A stretch of 64,000 bases of DNA. Origin: Euryarchaeota archaeon UBA86 (GTDB lineage: Archaea; Thermoplasmatota; Poseidoniia; Poseidoniales; Thalassarchaeaceae). Numbering within the stretch: the stretch's first letter is position 1; each line of letters begins with the position of its first letter. The translations under genes were made by a program, and so were the position numbers. The notes beneath the pieces are model-generated. The model did not search any database, was not told where the DNA came from, and was given only the letters and a program-made list of their open reading frames with translations. Location: NCBI GenBank assembly GCA_002503055.1, contig DAQX01000008.1, positions 65,604-129,603 on the forward strand, written 5' to 3'. Below are positions 9,225-17,954 of this stretch, piece after piece.

Positions 9225-9890
9225 TCAAGTAGATTGCATCCAACTAGGATTGGGAGAGTATTCTGTCTCAGCCCCACCATGAATTCTCTCTAGTCTGCCC
9301 ATCATCCACAGTCTGTCAAGTAATATTCCCAACTCCGCTGCATCACGATTTAGACGCTCTCCTAATGCCATCTCAAATGAGCTTAGAGGAAGGGATGTGT
9401 GGCCGTGTTCTCTTACCACTAGTGTGAGAAGTAACTGAATCCATGCCTCTGCGAGTGGATCGCCCGACAATGTATCCGAAAGAGGTTCGACTTCCTCCTC
9501 CAATTCATCTAGAATCTCACAGATTGCCGACATGTCTGGGTCACTGCTCTTCCTCCCTCCGAGTTCACTCATGCTGGTCTCAAGATCGAACTCACCGATT
9601 TTCCTGATTACTGCGGGAATTCTGGAAGGATCGGGAGTAGGTCCTGGCAGTACTGCTTCACCCTCAGATGCAGACATGTAATCAGAGTCCCTGTCGCCCA
9701 CTGCTGATTCAGGTTCGTCCTCGTCAGGATCAGTCATTCTGGCTGCCAAAGGCTGTAGAACTCCAACATCGCCAGAAAGCCCAATTTGTTGCCTCAAATC
9801 TTCGACCCATCGAGCCTCGCCCTCAAGTAAAACATCAACATCATACTCAGCCGAACGGAACCTGAATCTGACAGTACCTCGCATCTCCAT
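9225..9890 (-). CDS. conserved-looking protein of unknown function, acidic linker and helical C-terminus
   Basis: 221 residues, start ATG at 9890 (a second ATG two codons in, at 9884, is equally usable). Residues about 1-55 look like a small beta-rich domain (GTVRFRFRSAEYDVDVLL). Residues 55-95 form an acidic, probably disordered linker. The C-terminal half is helical; its last 70 residues (LPLSSFEMALGERLNRDAAELGILLDRL) could be a winged-helix-like fold, but I cannot assign a family. No membrane segment or signal peptide is present. It starts 38 bases downstream of the aconitase stop on the same strand and may be co-transcribed with acnA. It is not recognised, so no function is proposed. Confidence 0.65.
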   Translation of the reverse strand: MEMRGTVRFRFRSAEYDVDVLLEGEARWVEDLRQQIGLSGDVGVLQPLAARMTDPDEDEPESAVGDRDSDYMSASEGEAVLPGPTPDPSRIPAVIRKIGEFDLETSMSELGGRKSSDPDMSAICEILDELEEEVEPLSDTLSGDPLAEAWIQLLLTLVVREHGHTSLPLSSFEMALGERLNRDAAELGILLDRLWMMGRLERIHGGAETEYSPNPSWMQST

Positions 9891-9928
9891 TTCAGAACCT
9901 CCTTACTATTGCGCTGCATTGGCGGCTT

Positions 9929-12604
9929 TCATGCTTCGGCCAAATTCCTCAATACCGTAGGCAGAATTCCGCCATTTCGGTAGTACTCGACTTCGACAGG
10001 TGTGTCCAGTCTGACTACTGCATCGAACTGTAATTCAGTACCGTCGGCCTTAGTTGCGGTGACTGTGATTGAGGACATAGGTTCGAGTTCTGCACTAGCA
10101 GGGATATCGAATGATTCTGTGCCATCCAAATCCAGACTATCCGCATCCTCACCTTCTGCGAAAGTCAGAGGCAGTACTCCCATTCCAACCAAATTTGATC
10201 TGTGAATTCTCTCAAAAGAAGTAGCAATTACTGCTTTGACACCCAACAGTAGTGTACCCTTTGCAGCCCAGTCTCTACTACTGCCTGTTCCGTACTGTGA
10301 TCCTGCTAGGACAATTAATGGAGTTTGGTCGGCCTGATAGCGAGTGCTGGCTTCGTAGATTGATGTCACTTCGCCTGTTGGGAAGTGAGTAGTGAATCCA
10401 CCCTCTGTCCCGGGTGCAATATGGTTCCTCATTCGAATGTTGGCGAAGGTACCTCTGACCATTACCTCGTGGTTTCCTCTGCGACTTCCAAACGAGTTGA
10501 AATCTCTAGGCTCAACTCCTCTAGAAATGAGATATTGTCCGGCTGGCCCATGATTAGGGAATGCACCCGCTGGGCTGATATGATCCGTAGTAACGGAGTC
10601 GCCGACCTTGACCAGAACTCTTGCACTCTCGATTGACTCTATTGACTCGGGCTGGCGGTCGATGCCTTGTAGGAATGAGGGTAGTCGGACATAGGTTGAT
10701 TCTTCATCCCATTCAAACAGCGAACCGGTCTTGCTTGGAATAGCATCCCAGCGCGGCTCGCTAAGTACATCTGAGTAGCGCTCGGTAAACATCTCAGGGC
10801 CTATTGCACTCTGCACAGTGGAGTGAATCTCATCATCACTGGGCCATACATCGGCTAGCATAACGGGGCTACCGTCCGAAGAGTATCCCAGAGGTTCAGA
10901 GGAGAAATCAATGTCGAGATTACCTGCTATTGCGTACGCAACTACTAGAGGAGGACTGGCCAGATAGTTGGCCTTGATTTTCTGATGAATTCTACCCTCG
11001 AAGTTTCGGTTTCCGGAAAGTACGCTTCCTACTATTAAGTCGGCCTCATCTATGGCAGATTCGATCTCAGAGTCGAGCGGTCCTGAATTTCCGATGCAGG
11101 TTGTGCACCCATACCCAACAACACTGAATCCGAGAGCATCTAGGTCCTCAGTCAGTCCAGCGGCATCGAAGTACTCCGTGACCACTCTGCTTCCTGGCGC
11201 CAAACTTGGCTTGACCCATGGCTTGATTGAGAGGCCTAGTTCTCTGGCCTTGCGGGCCAACAGTCCTGCAGCGACCATTACATTGGGATTGCTAGTATTG
11301 GTGCAACTGGTAATTGCTGCAATTACGATATCCCCATGATTCAATTCACACTCGCGTCCATCAACTGCCGCACTGTCGTCGTTGCGCGAGGCATCTACTC
11401 CATGCCCTTGGTGACCAATCGGTGCGTTGAGGCTTGTTCTCCAGTGTGATTTCATCGCCGATAAATCGACTCGGTCTTGAGGCCTCTTGGGTCCAGCGAG
11501 TGATGGCTCTACACTAGAAAGATCAAGGGAAAGAGATGTAGTGAATTGAGGAGCAGGTGTGGTATTAGTATGGAACATTCCTTGCGCCTCTAGATATCTC
11601 TTTACATTCTCTACATGGGATGGATCGCGGCCAGAAAGAAGCATGTAGTCGAGAGTCGCCTGATCTACAGGGAAGAAGCCGCATGTGGCACCATATTCAG
11701 GTGCCATATTTGCTATTGTAGCCCTATCAGGAAGGCTGAGATTGGCTAGACCAGAACCATGGAATTCTACAAACTTGCCAACACAGCCATGCTCTCGCAG
11801 CATCTCTACAACTCTCAGTGTCATGTCCGTGGCCGTAACTCCTGGACTTAGCGAACCCTTTAGCTCGAATCCGACCACCTCTGGAAGTAGCATGTAGATT
11901 GGTTGGCCCAGCATTACAGCCTCGGCTTCAATCCCTCCAACCCCCCAACCTAGGACTCCTAATCCATTGATCATCGTGGTGTGTGAGTCTGTGCCGACCA
12001 AGGTATCAGGAATCCAAATCCCTCCTTCTTCTCTTGCGACTGTTGCAATCCACTCGAGATTGACCTGATGGACAATGCCTCTCCCAGGAGGGACGGCTCG
12101 GAAGTTGTCCAAACTTTGCTGCCCCCACTTGAGAAACTCATAGCGTTCTAGGTTGCGCTTGTACTCCATCTCCAGATTGCGCTCTCTAGCATCAGGGAAG
12201 AGTCCGGAGACATCGACCTGAACTGAATGATCCACTACTAGATCGACTGGGACTTGTGGGTTTACTCTCTCAGGATCTCCGCCCATCTCTACCATGGCAT
12301 CCCTTAGGGCTGCGATATCTACTACAGCTGGTACGCCGGTGAAATCCTGCAGAATCACCCTGCTTGGGCTAAATGGAATCTCTGAAGGAGACATCTCAGG
12401 ACTCCATGAAGCGATACGAACTACATCTTCCTCAGTTACTAGGAAGCCGTCGCACTTGCGTAGGGCGGATTCTAGAAGAATACGAATTGAGACTGGTAAT
12501 TTTGCTATGTTACAGATGCCGGCCTTATCCAGTGCTCCAATGTTTGCGAAACGGGAATTTGAGCCATCTGAAGTTTCGAACTCTGATAGAGCATCGAAGG
12601 GCAT
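9929..12604 (-). CDS. acnA: aconitate hydratase, AcnA/IRP1 type
   Basis: Interconverts citrate and isocitrate through cis-aconitate in the TCA cycle. The three [4Fe-4S] cysteines are present in SCTNTSNPNV and GCTTCIGNSGPL. Other signatures are GTDSHTTMINGLGVLGWG, NRNFEGRIH, GDSVTTDHISPAG and GSSRDWAAKG in the swivel domain. The ATG at 12604 gives 891 residues, the usual length of bacterial AcnA, and places the first conserved helix (IRILLESALR) about 40 residues in. A longer frame from a TTG at 12667 would add 21 residues and is less likely. The close match to bacterial AcnA along its whole length suggests an old acquisition from bacteria (inference). The gene follows the cyclophilin gene on the same strand. 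Confidence 0.96.
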   Translation of the reverse strand: MPFDALSEFETSDGSNSRFANIGALDKAGICNIAKLPVSIRILLESALRKCDGFLVTEEDVVRIASWSPEMSPSEIPFSPSRVILQDFTGVPAVVDIAALRDAMVEMGGDPERVNPQVPVDLVVDHSVQVDVSGLFPDARERNLEMEYKRNLERYEFLKWGQQSLDNFRAVPPGRGIVHQVNLEWIATVAREEGGIWIPDTLVGTDSHTTMINGLGVLGWGVGGIEAEAVMLGQPIYMLLPEVVGFELKGSLSPGVTATDMTLRVVEMLREHGCVGKFVEFHGSGLANLSLPDRATIANMAPEYGATCGFFPVDQATLDYMLLSGRDPSHVENVKRYLEAQGMFHTNTTPAPQFTTSLSLDLSSVEPSLAGPKRPQDRVDLSAMKSHWRTSLNAPIGHQGHGVDASRNDDSAAVDGRECELNHGDIVIAAITSCTNTSNPNVMVAAGLLARKARELGLSIKPWVKPSLAPGSRVVTEYFDAAGLTEDLDALGFSVVGYGCTTCIGNSGPLDSEIESAIDEADLIVGSVLSGNRNFEGRIHQKIKANYLASPPLVVAYAIAGNLDIDFSSEPLGYSSDGSPVMLADVWPSDDEIHSTVQSAIGPEMFTERYSDVLSEPRWDAIPSKTGSLFEWDEESTYVRLPSFLQGIDRQPESIESIESARVLVKVGDSVTTDHISPAGAFPNHGPAGQYLISRGVEPRDFNSFGSRRGNHEVMVRGTFANIRMRNHIAPGTEGGFTTHFPTGEVTSIYEASTRYQADQTPLIVLAGSQYGTGSSRDWAAKGTLLLGVKAVIATSFERIHRSNLVGMGVLPLTFAEGEDADSLDLDGTESFDIPASAELEPMSSITVTATKADGTELQFDAVVRLDTPVEVEYYRNGGILPTVLRNLAEA

Positions 12605-12678
12605 CTCTTCGTTCAAGCCATCACCTATGGTGATGCGGAAATGATTCAATCCATGAAGTTGACTCAACGAAGTCTATT

Positions 12679-13737
12679 CTAATCGTTCACAGTCACACGA
12701 ACTAAACGAACCTCGTTAATTGGGGTGTCCCCATTGCCATCGTTCTCTGGAGTGGAGTTAGGGGTGTCTACCTCACTAATAGAAGTGACATGCTCCAGTC
12801 CACTAACTACCATTCCGAATACGGTGTGTACACCATCCAAGTGACTTGGGGTGCTGTCTTCGGGTACGATGTAGAATTGGCTGCTACCAGTGTTGGGCGC
12901 GGAGGTCTTGGCCATAGCCAGTACTCCAGGTACATGGAGCCGTCCATTGTCCGCCTCGTCTGGTAGAGTCCATCTCGATTGATCACAGGTCTCTGGAGAG
13001 TATCTATTATTCGAGCTATCAAACTGCTTCCCATCACAGTATCCAAACCACTTGCCAGTATATCCTCCTGAACCATCTCTATTCTCAAAGTCGCCGCCTT
13101 GAATCATGAATCCGTCGATAATCCGATGGAATATGGTGAAGTCGTATCTCGACTCCTCAGCCAGAAGTAGGAAGTTCTCTACATGCATTGGGGCATCTTC
13201 CTCGTACAACTCAATCTCGATGAATGCCGTTGTCCTTTCCGTTGATCCTGAGGGCATGTAGGAAATCTCGAGTGTCACAGTTGGGTTCTCAGTGTCATCC
13301 AACCAATCTGATATGACCTTGAATGAAACAAGGAGTAGCATTCCTGCAACAAGCATTGCTACTAGGCCTAGAGGGGTTGGGTTTCCTTCATCGAATAACT
13401 GCATACCTGATCCTAGAGAAATTGCCTTCTCATCCATCATAGATGCAAGCTTGTTCATGTTACGGCGGGTTTCCTTGTCCTTAGGATCAAGGTTTAGTGC
13501 ATCCCGGTAGTTCTTGTGGGCCTTCTGCCAATGTCGTTTCTGGCCTGCTGTATTCATCTCTCCGATCATCGTCCCAGCATCGCCGGCATACCTCAGAGTT
13601 CGGGCTTTCTGCATGTTGTTATCGCATGCATCCCATGCCTCCGAACGCAGAATCTCCAATGCCTTATCAGGTTCACCCGACTTCATCGATTCGTCAGCAG
13701 CGTCCCATGCTTTCTGTAGAGTTTCGGTGATAGGCAT
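12679..13737 (-). CDS. membrane-anchored cyclophilin (peptidyl-prolyl isomerase) with N-terminal TPR region
   Basis: 352 residues in three parts. Residues about 1-110 are a helical TPR-like region (AWDACDNNMQKARTLRYAGD, YRDALNLDPKDKETRRNMNK). One membrane helix lies at about 119-140 (GLVAMLVAGMLLLVSF). A cyclophilin domain occupies about 150-352 with FHRIIDGFMIQGGD, the core GSSQFYI and LDGVHTVFG. The catalytic Arg of FHR and the Gln of IQGG are present. The N-in orientation expected from the TPR would put the isomerase outside the membrane. An insertion after GGYTGKWFGY contains two cysteines that could form a disulfide there. A role in folding exported proteins is inference from topology and from the many large surface proteins nearby. 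Divergent from korA. Confidence 0.9.
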   Translation of the reverse strand: MPITETLQKAWDAADESMKSGEPDKALEILRSEAWDACDNNMQKARTLRYAGDAGTMIGEMNTAGQKRHWQKAHKNYRDALNLDPKDKETRRNMNKLASMMDEKAISLGSGMQLFDEGNPTPLGLVAMLVAGMLLLVSFKVISDWLDDTENPTVTLEISYMPSGSTERTTAFIEIELYEEDAPMHVENFLLLAEESRYDFTIFHRIIDGFMIQGGDFENRDGSGGYTGKWFGYCDGKQFDSSNNRYSPETCDQSRWTLPDEADNGRLHVPGVLAMAKTSAPNTGSSQFYIVPEDSTPSHLDGVHTVFGMVVSGLEHVTSISEVDTPNSTPENDGNGDTPINEVRLVRVTVND

Positions 13738-13802
13738 AGGGCGGCGGAAACGGCAATCATTGAAAATGGCAGCGATTGAGTTCTCAACCTGATTTACTGG
13801 AG

Positions 13803-13811
13803 TTTATACGG
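13803..13811 (+). promoter_or_regulatory. possible TATA box for korAB
   Basis: TTTATACGG lies about 72-80 bases before the first usable ATG of korA at 13883, in the region shared with the divergent cyclophilin gene. If used, it would give a 5' leader of about 45-50 bases. It is the most TATA-like element in this interval, judged by eye. Confidence 0.35.
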
Positions 13812-13882
13812 GAACGGCTAAGACCGGAATAACACCGGAGCGTGCTACGAGACGCGCGATTAAGTCGAGTCGACCATTGGAG

Positions 13883-15679
13883 ATGCATGGCAAGATGGAA
13901 CGCATCTGTAACGATTTCACAATTAATATTGCAACAGCAAATGGTACTGGTTCACAGTCTTCGAATCTAATCATTTTGAACTCAATGTTCCAGATGGGGG
14001 TTCCCGTCAGTGGCAAGAATCTCTTCCCGAGCAACATTTCTGGTTTGCCGACATGGTTCATCATTAGAGCTAGTGACAAGGGCTACCAATCACCCGGAGA
14101 TAATGCTCACATTCAAGTTCTGATGAACAAGGATACTTGGGCCAAGGACTTAGAGAGTCTCGAACCCGGGACCATTGTAATCTACAACGAAAATGTAAAA
14201 CTCCCAGTTGACAGGGACGATTGTCCTTCCTTTGGAATGCCGATGACGAAAATGGCTAGAGGAATCAATCCGAAACTCGCGCGCCTGATGTGCAACATGT
14301 ACTATGTGGGCGCGCTCGCCCATCTGCTTGGAATAGAGCAGGATGTTCTGGAAACTGCCGTAGCGGGCCAGTTCAAGGGAAAGGAGAAGGCAATCGAGTT
14401 GAATATACGAGCAATAACGGAGGGTCGTGATTATGCGGCTGAGAATTGGGTAGATGGAATCCCATACTGCGTAGAGAGTAGAGTCAAAGATCCTAACAGT
14501 TTCTTGATTGAAGGGAACGAAGCAATTGCACTGGGCTCTATCTTCGGTGGAATCAACATGTTATCCTGGTATCCAATCACACCATCATCATCTCTCGCTG
14601 AGGGAGTAATCAAGTGGCTACCAGAACTCAGAGAAGCCGACGATGGTGGTTCAACTTGTGCCGTAATCCAAGCCGAGGACGAGCTCGCGGCTGCTGGTAT
14701 GGTAATCGGTGCTGGCTGGGCTGGTGGTCGAGGGATGACATGTACCAGCGGCCCAGGGATTTCTCTGATGTCTGAATTTATTGGACTGTCATACTTCGCG
14801 GAAGTCCCGGGTGTAATTTGGGATGTGAACAGAGTTGGTCCATCTACAGGATTACCAACTAGAACCCAACAGGCCGATCTCACTATGCTGTACGAAGCCA
14901 GTCATGGTGACACTCAGCACATCGTACTAATCCCGGGAACAGTGGATGAGTGCTTTGAGTACGGTTGGAAGGCCTTCGACTATGCTGAGAGATTACAGAC
15001 AATGGTTTTCGGATTTACAGATTTGGATCTCGGAATGAACTACTGGTCAACTTCTGGCTTCGAATATCCTGATTCTCCGATGGATAGAGGAAAGGTGCTG
15101 CGCTCACAGAAAGAGATGGACGCTGTAGAGAACTACGGTAGGTACCGTGATGTGGATGGCGATGGGATCCCTTACCGAACCCTTCCTGGAAGTGGTCTGG
15201 ACCCAATTCTGTACAGAGGTACGGGGCACGACGAGGACGGCATTTACTCAGAGGATCCTGAAGTCTACAATGCTACAATCTCTCGTCTAAAGAGGAAGAT
15301 AGAGGGTGCAAGAGACTTGCTTCCTGCGCCTGTAGTCAGGGATGAAGAGGAGCAGCATATTGGAGTCATCTACTATGGCTCGATGGAGAACTCAATAGCA
15401 GAAATTGATGACATGCTCGAGTCTACTGGACTTTCGGTCAGTACCTGTAGAGTAAGGGCGCTGCCTTATCACTCGGAGGTCGAGGATTTCATTGAGAGGC
15501 ATGACAAGGTCATCGTTCTGGAGATAAACAGAGATGGACAGATGTACGGAATCCTGCGCAAGGAACTGCCCGCACATCTTGTTCCCAAGATGCATAGTGT
15601 AGCCTACACTGATGGAATTCCTCCTCGTGCACGTGTGTATGCTGATATGATTCTCGAAGCGCTGGAGGTGATAGCATAG
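13883..15679 (+). CDS. korA: 2-oxoacid:ferredoxin oxidoreductase, fused gamma-alpha subunit
   Basis: About 598 residues. The N-terminal 190 residues are the gamma domain (MGVPVSGKNLFPSNISGLPT). The alpha pyrimidine-binding region follows from about residue 210 (NEAIALGSIFGGINMLSWYP, then AEDELAAAGMVIGAGWAG, TSGPGISLMSEFIG) and a C-terminal domain ends the chain. With KorB it would decarboxylate a 2-oxoacid, probably 2-oxoglutarate, to the acyl-CoA while reducing ferredoxin. The gamma-alpha fusion plus KorB is the two-subunit, oxygen-tolerant arrangement known from haloarchaea and some bacteria. The frame opens with a TTG at 13877; ATGs at 13883 and 13895 are more likely starts. korB follows after two bases. 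Substrate choice among 2-oxoacids is not certain from sequence. Confidence 0.92.
   Translation: MHGKMERICNDFTINIATANGTGSQSSNLIILNSMFQMGVPVSGKNLFPSNISGLPTWFIIRASDKGYQSPGDNAHIQVLMNKDTWAKDLESLEPGTIVIYNENVKLPVDRDDCPSFGMPMTKMARGINPKLARLMCNMYYVGALAHLLGIEQDVLETAVAGQFKGKEKAIELNIRAITEGRDYAAENWVDGIPYCVESRVKDPNSFLIEGNEAIALGSIFGGINMLSWYPITPSSSLAEGVIKWLPELREADDGGSTCAVIQAEDELAAAGMVIGAGWAGGRGMTCTSGPGISLMSEFIGLSYFAEVPGVIWDVNRVGPSTGLPTRTQQADLTMLYEASHGDTQHIVLIPGTVDECFEYGWKAFDYAERLQTMVFGFTDLDLGMNYWSTSGFEYPDSPMDRGKVLRSQKEMDAVENYGRYRDVDGDGIPYRTLPGSGLDPILYRGTGHDEDGIYSEDPEVYNATISRLKRKIEGARDLLPAPVVRDEEEQHIGVIYYGSMENSIAEIDDMLESTGLSVSTCRVRALPYHSEVEDFIERHDKVIVLEINRDGQMYGILRKELPAHLVPKMHSVAYTDGIPPRARVYADMILEALEVIA
15664..15671 (+). 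promoter_or_regulatory. Shine-Dalgarno sequence of korB
   Basis: GGAGGTGA lies inside the last codons of korA, ten bases before the korB ATG at 15682. This supports coupled translation of the two subunits. Confidence 0.6.
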
Positions 15680-15681
15680 CA

Positions 15682-16707
15682 ATGAAGCTCAATGTAATCG
15701 ATTTAGAGAAGTCTGAGTACACCGGTGGCAAGTCGTCACTATGTCCTGGATGCGGACACGACCAGATTTCAAATGTGATTATACAGGCAGCTTGGGAGAA
15801 TGGAATCAGACCCGAAGGAATCGCCAAGATGAGCGGAATTGGATGTTCATCCAAGACTCCGGCCTACTTCCTTGGCAAGAGTCACGGATTCAATACTGTA
15901 CACGGAAGAATGCCTTCGGTTACTACCGGAGCAAGTATGGTCAACAAGAGTCTCTCTTTCATCGCTGTCTCAGGAGATGGCGATACTGCCAGCATTGGAA
16001 TTGGACAGTTTGTTCATGCCATCAGGCGCAATCTGGACATGGTTTACATTATCGAGAACAATGGTGTCTACGGCCTTACCAAGGGGCAATATAGCGCGAC
16101 GGTTGAGAAGGGTTCGACGAAGAAGAAAGGCACAATGAATGAGCAGCCTCCAATTGACTTGTGTGCTATGGCAATCAATCTTGGATGTAGTTTCGTTGCT
16201 CGCTCTTTCTCTGGTAGCAAGAAGCAACTAACTGCTCTCATTCGTGCCGCAATGGGACACCGAGGAATGGCTGTGATTGATGTAATCTCACCATGTGTGA
16301 CCTTTGCCAATAATGACGAGTCATACAAGTCTTACAATTATGTTAAGGAAAATGATGAGGTCTTACATCTAATCGATTACATCCCTCATTTTACACCAAT
16401 CGAGGAAGTAGATATTCCTGAGGGAGAATATGACGATATTCAGATGTTTGACGGTTCCACTCTACGCCTCGAGACAGTTGGTAGAGAGCATGACCCATCC
16501 GACCCTGTATCTGCCCTAGCAGCAATCCACCAGGCCGAAAAGGAAGACAAGCATGTCACTGGTTTACTGTACTATGATGATGGAATGCAGACCGCAGATG
16601 AATCTCTCGAACTTACATCTACTCCATTGTCAGAACTTAGTGAACACGAGTTGAGACCTAGTTCAGATACATTGGACAAGATTAACTCTGGATTCAGAGG
16701 AAACTGA
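15682..16707 (+). CDS. korB: 2-oxoacid:ferredoxin oxidoreductase, beta (thiamine-diphosphate) subunit
   Basis: 341 residues. The thiamine-diphosphate and metal-binding signatures are visible: SLCPGCGHDQ at about residue 20, GIGCSSKTP near 54, HGRMPSVTTGA, then SGDGDTASIGIG and the downstream NNGVYGLTKGQ. Cysteines in CPGCGH and GIGCSS fit those that bind the [4Fe-4S] cluster in this subunit family. It is translated with korA and completes the enzyme. The last 60 residues are acidic and more variable. No separate ferredoxin-like delta subunit is encoded here, which agrees with the two-subunit type. A tRNA-Gln gene follows 55 bases after the stop. Confidence 0.94.
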   Translation: MKLNVIDLEKSEYTGGKSSLCPGCGHDQISNVIIQAAWENGIRPEGIAKMSGIGCSSKTPAYFLGKSHGFNTVHGRMPSVTTGASMVNKSLSFIAVSGDGDTASIGIGQFVHAIRRNLDMVYIIENNGVYGLTKGQYSATVEKGSTKKKGTMNEQPPIDLCAMAINLGCSFVARSFSGSKKQLTALIRAAMGHRGMAVIDVISPCVTFANNDESYKSYNYVKENDEVLHLIDYIPHFTPIEEVDIPEGEYDDIQMFDGSTLRLETVGREHDPSDPVSALAAIHQAEKEDKHVTGLLYYDDGMQTADESLELTSTPLSELSEHELRPSSDTLDKINSGFRGN

Positions 16708-16762
16708 ATTCGATTTACGACTCGGATTTGTTGAAATAGCGAACCCGACTCCGTCGCTCGCT

Positions 16763-16838
16763 AGTCCCTTAGTGTAGTGGTCCATCATATGGCACTCTGG
16801 ATGCCATGACCCTGGTTCGAATCCGGGAGGGACTACCA
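16763..16838 (+). tRNA. tRNA-Gln (anticodon CUG), 3' CCA encoded
   Basis: The acceptor stem is AGTCCCT (16763-16769) with AGGGACT (16828-16834). The anticodon stem TGGCA/TGCCA holds the loop CTCTGGA with anticodon CTG at 16797-16799. The T arm is CCTGG-TTCGAAT-CCGGG with one G-T pair, and the variable loop has four bases. The discriminator base is A and CCA is encoded (16836-16838). The D arm has the short GTG/CAT stem usual in archaeal tRNA-Gln. No intron. Confidence 0.93.
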
Positions 16839-16848
16839 ACACTCATCT

Positions 16849-17031
16849 TTACAGTGAGCGATAGAGTAATTCTGAAACCCAGCTAACCATTATGATAATC
16901 ATGAACCAACCAAGAGCAATTCTACCCCATCGACTATGCTCTTTCTTTGGTGGAAAAGGATCGATTCCGGCCTCAATCGCCTCAGCAATTATTGCCAGTT
17001 CCTCCTCAATGGTCTCGGGTTGCTTCATCAT
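16849..17031 (-). CDS. small single-pass membrane protein
   Basis: 60 residues. The N-terminus is acidic and helical (ETIEEELAIIAEAIEAGIDP), a basic stretch follows (PPKKEHSRWGR), and one membrane helix lies at about 38-57 (IALGWFMIIIMVSWVSELLY). The ATG directly follows the stop of the aldo/keto reductase gene with no spacer, so the two are almost certainly co-transcribed and translation is probably coupled. A second ATG is the next codon. The charge pattern suggests the N-terminus is cytoplasmic. Function unknown. Confidence 0.7.
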   Translation of the reverse strand: MMKQPETIEEELAIIAEAIEAGIDPFPPKKEHSRWGRIALGWFMIIIMVSWVSELLYRSL

Positions 17032-17880
17032 TCACGGCTCCGAAGTCGGATCCCAACCTGATACATATGACTCATCTAAGGCTGCAAGTTCAGCCTCCTT
17101 GCCGCTCAAATCCACTTCAAGAGAAGCTAGATTCTCTGAAATCCTCTGCGGATTACTAGACTTGGGAATAGTGATTGCTCCAACATCCAGACACCACTTT
17201 ATTGCAGCCTGAGCGGGTGTGCATCCCACCGATTCAGCAATCTCGCAGATTCCTGGATCATCGACTTTGTGACCTCTAGCCAATGGAGAGTAAGCCATTG
17301 GAACTGCCCCTACTTCATTGATTGCTGCCCGCAGTGCATTTCTCTGTAGCCAAGGGCTGATTTCGACCTGATTTACAGATGGCATCAGACTGGCATACGA
17401 TCTCATTGCATCTAGGTGATGTGCCCCGTAGTTACTGACTCCAATCGAGCGAGTCCATCCATTAGCCAGACACTTTTCCATACCCTGCCAAACAGGTGCT
17501 CTGGTATCCGGATCTTCTGGTGGAGCGTGTACCAGATACAGGTCCATGTAGTCAAGGCCGAGGTTCTCAAGGCTTTGCTGACAACGCTCGATTGTCTCCT
17601 CGTAGCTGTTGGAATGAGGGCGTCGAAGTTTAGTGACTACGAAAATCTCCTCTCTAGGAATTCCAGATTCCCTGATGGCCTGGCCTACTTCGTCCTCGTT
17701 CCCATATGCCATTGCGGTGTCGATCATTCTGTATCCTTGCTCAAGTGCATACAATACAGAGTTCTTGCACTCGCCCGGCTCGCCCATTAGATAGACTCCC
17801 AATCCAAAGTTCGGCATCTCGACTTGATGCATCCTTTCGCCGGTGCTTGTGCTGGTGTTCGAGATTGTAACTGAGTTCAT
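17032..17880 (-). CDS. aldo/keto reductase
   Basis: 282 residues, a full-length member of the AKR family (about 280 in bacterial 2,5-diketo-D-gluconate reductase types). The catalytic tetrad can be read: Asp and Tyr in IDTAMAYGNED, Lys in VVTKLRRP and His in YLVHAPPEDP. NADPH-binding signatures GAITIPKSSNPQRI and WLQRNALR/SPLARG follow. It would reduce an aldehyde or ketone with NADPH; the substrate cannot be named. It is the first gene of a pair with the small membrane protein downstream, and divergent from the Nudix/MBL gene across a 74-base gap. An AT-rich stretch (GAATACATAATC on the minus strand, 17896-17907) just upstream may hold its promoter. Confidence 0.92.
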   Translation of the reverse strand: MNSVTISNTSTSTGERMHQVEMPNFGLGVYLMGEPGECKNSVLYALEQGYRMIDTAMAYGNEDEVGQAIRESGIPREEIFVVTKLRRPHSNSYEETIERCQQSLENLGLDYMDLYLVHAPPEDPDTRAPVWQGMEKCLANGWTRSIGVSNYGAHHLDAMRSYASLMPSVNQVEISPWLQRNALRAAINEVGAVPMAYSPLARGHKVDDPGICEIAESVGCTPAQAAIKWCLDVGAITIPKSSNPQRISENLASLEVDLSGKEAELAALDESYVSGWDPTSEP

Positions 17881-17954
17881 GTTCGGCGTAGGTTAGATTA
17901 TGTATTCAATGGTTATTGTAGCGAGGTTCAAGCGTCGTACCTCGTCGAAGGCGT

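Noticed and set aside
12294..12644. 116-codon plus-strand frame inside the aconitase gene
   Set aside because: Antisense shadow of a strongly conserved enzyme, with no start signal or domain.
17922..17944. Inverted repeat CGAGGT/ACCTCG upstream of the Nudix/MBL gene
   Set aside because: Six-base arms with an 11-base spacer are expected by chance; kept only as a note.
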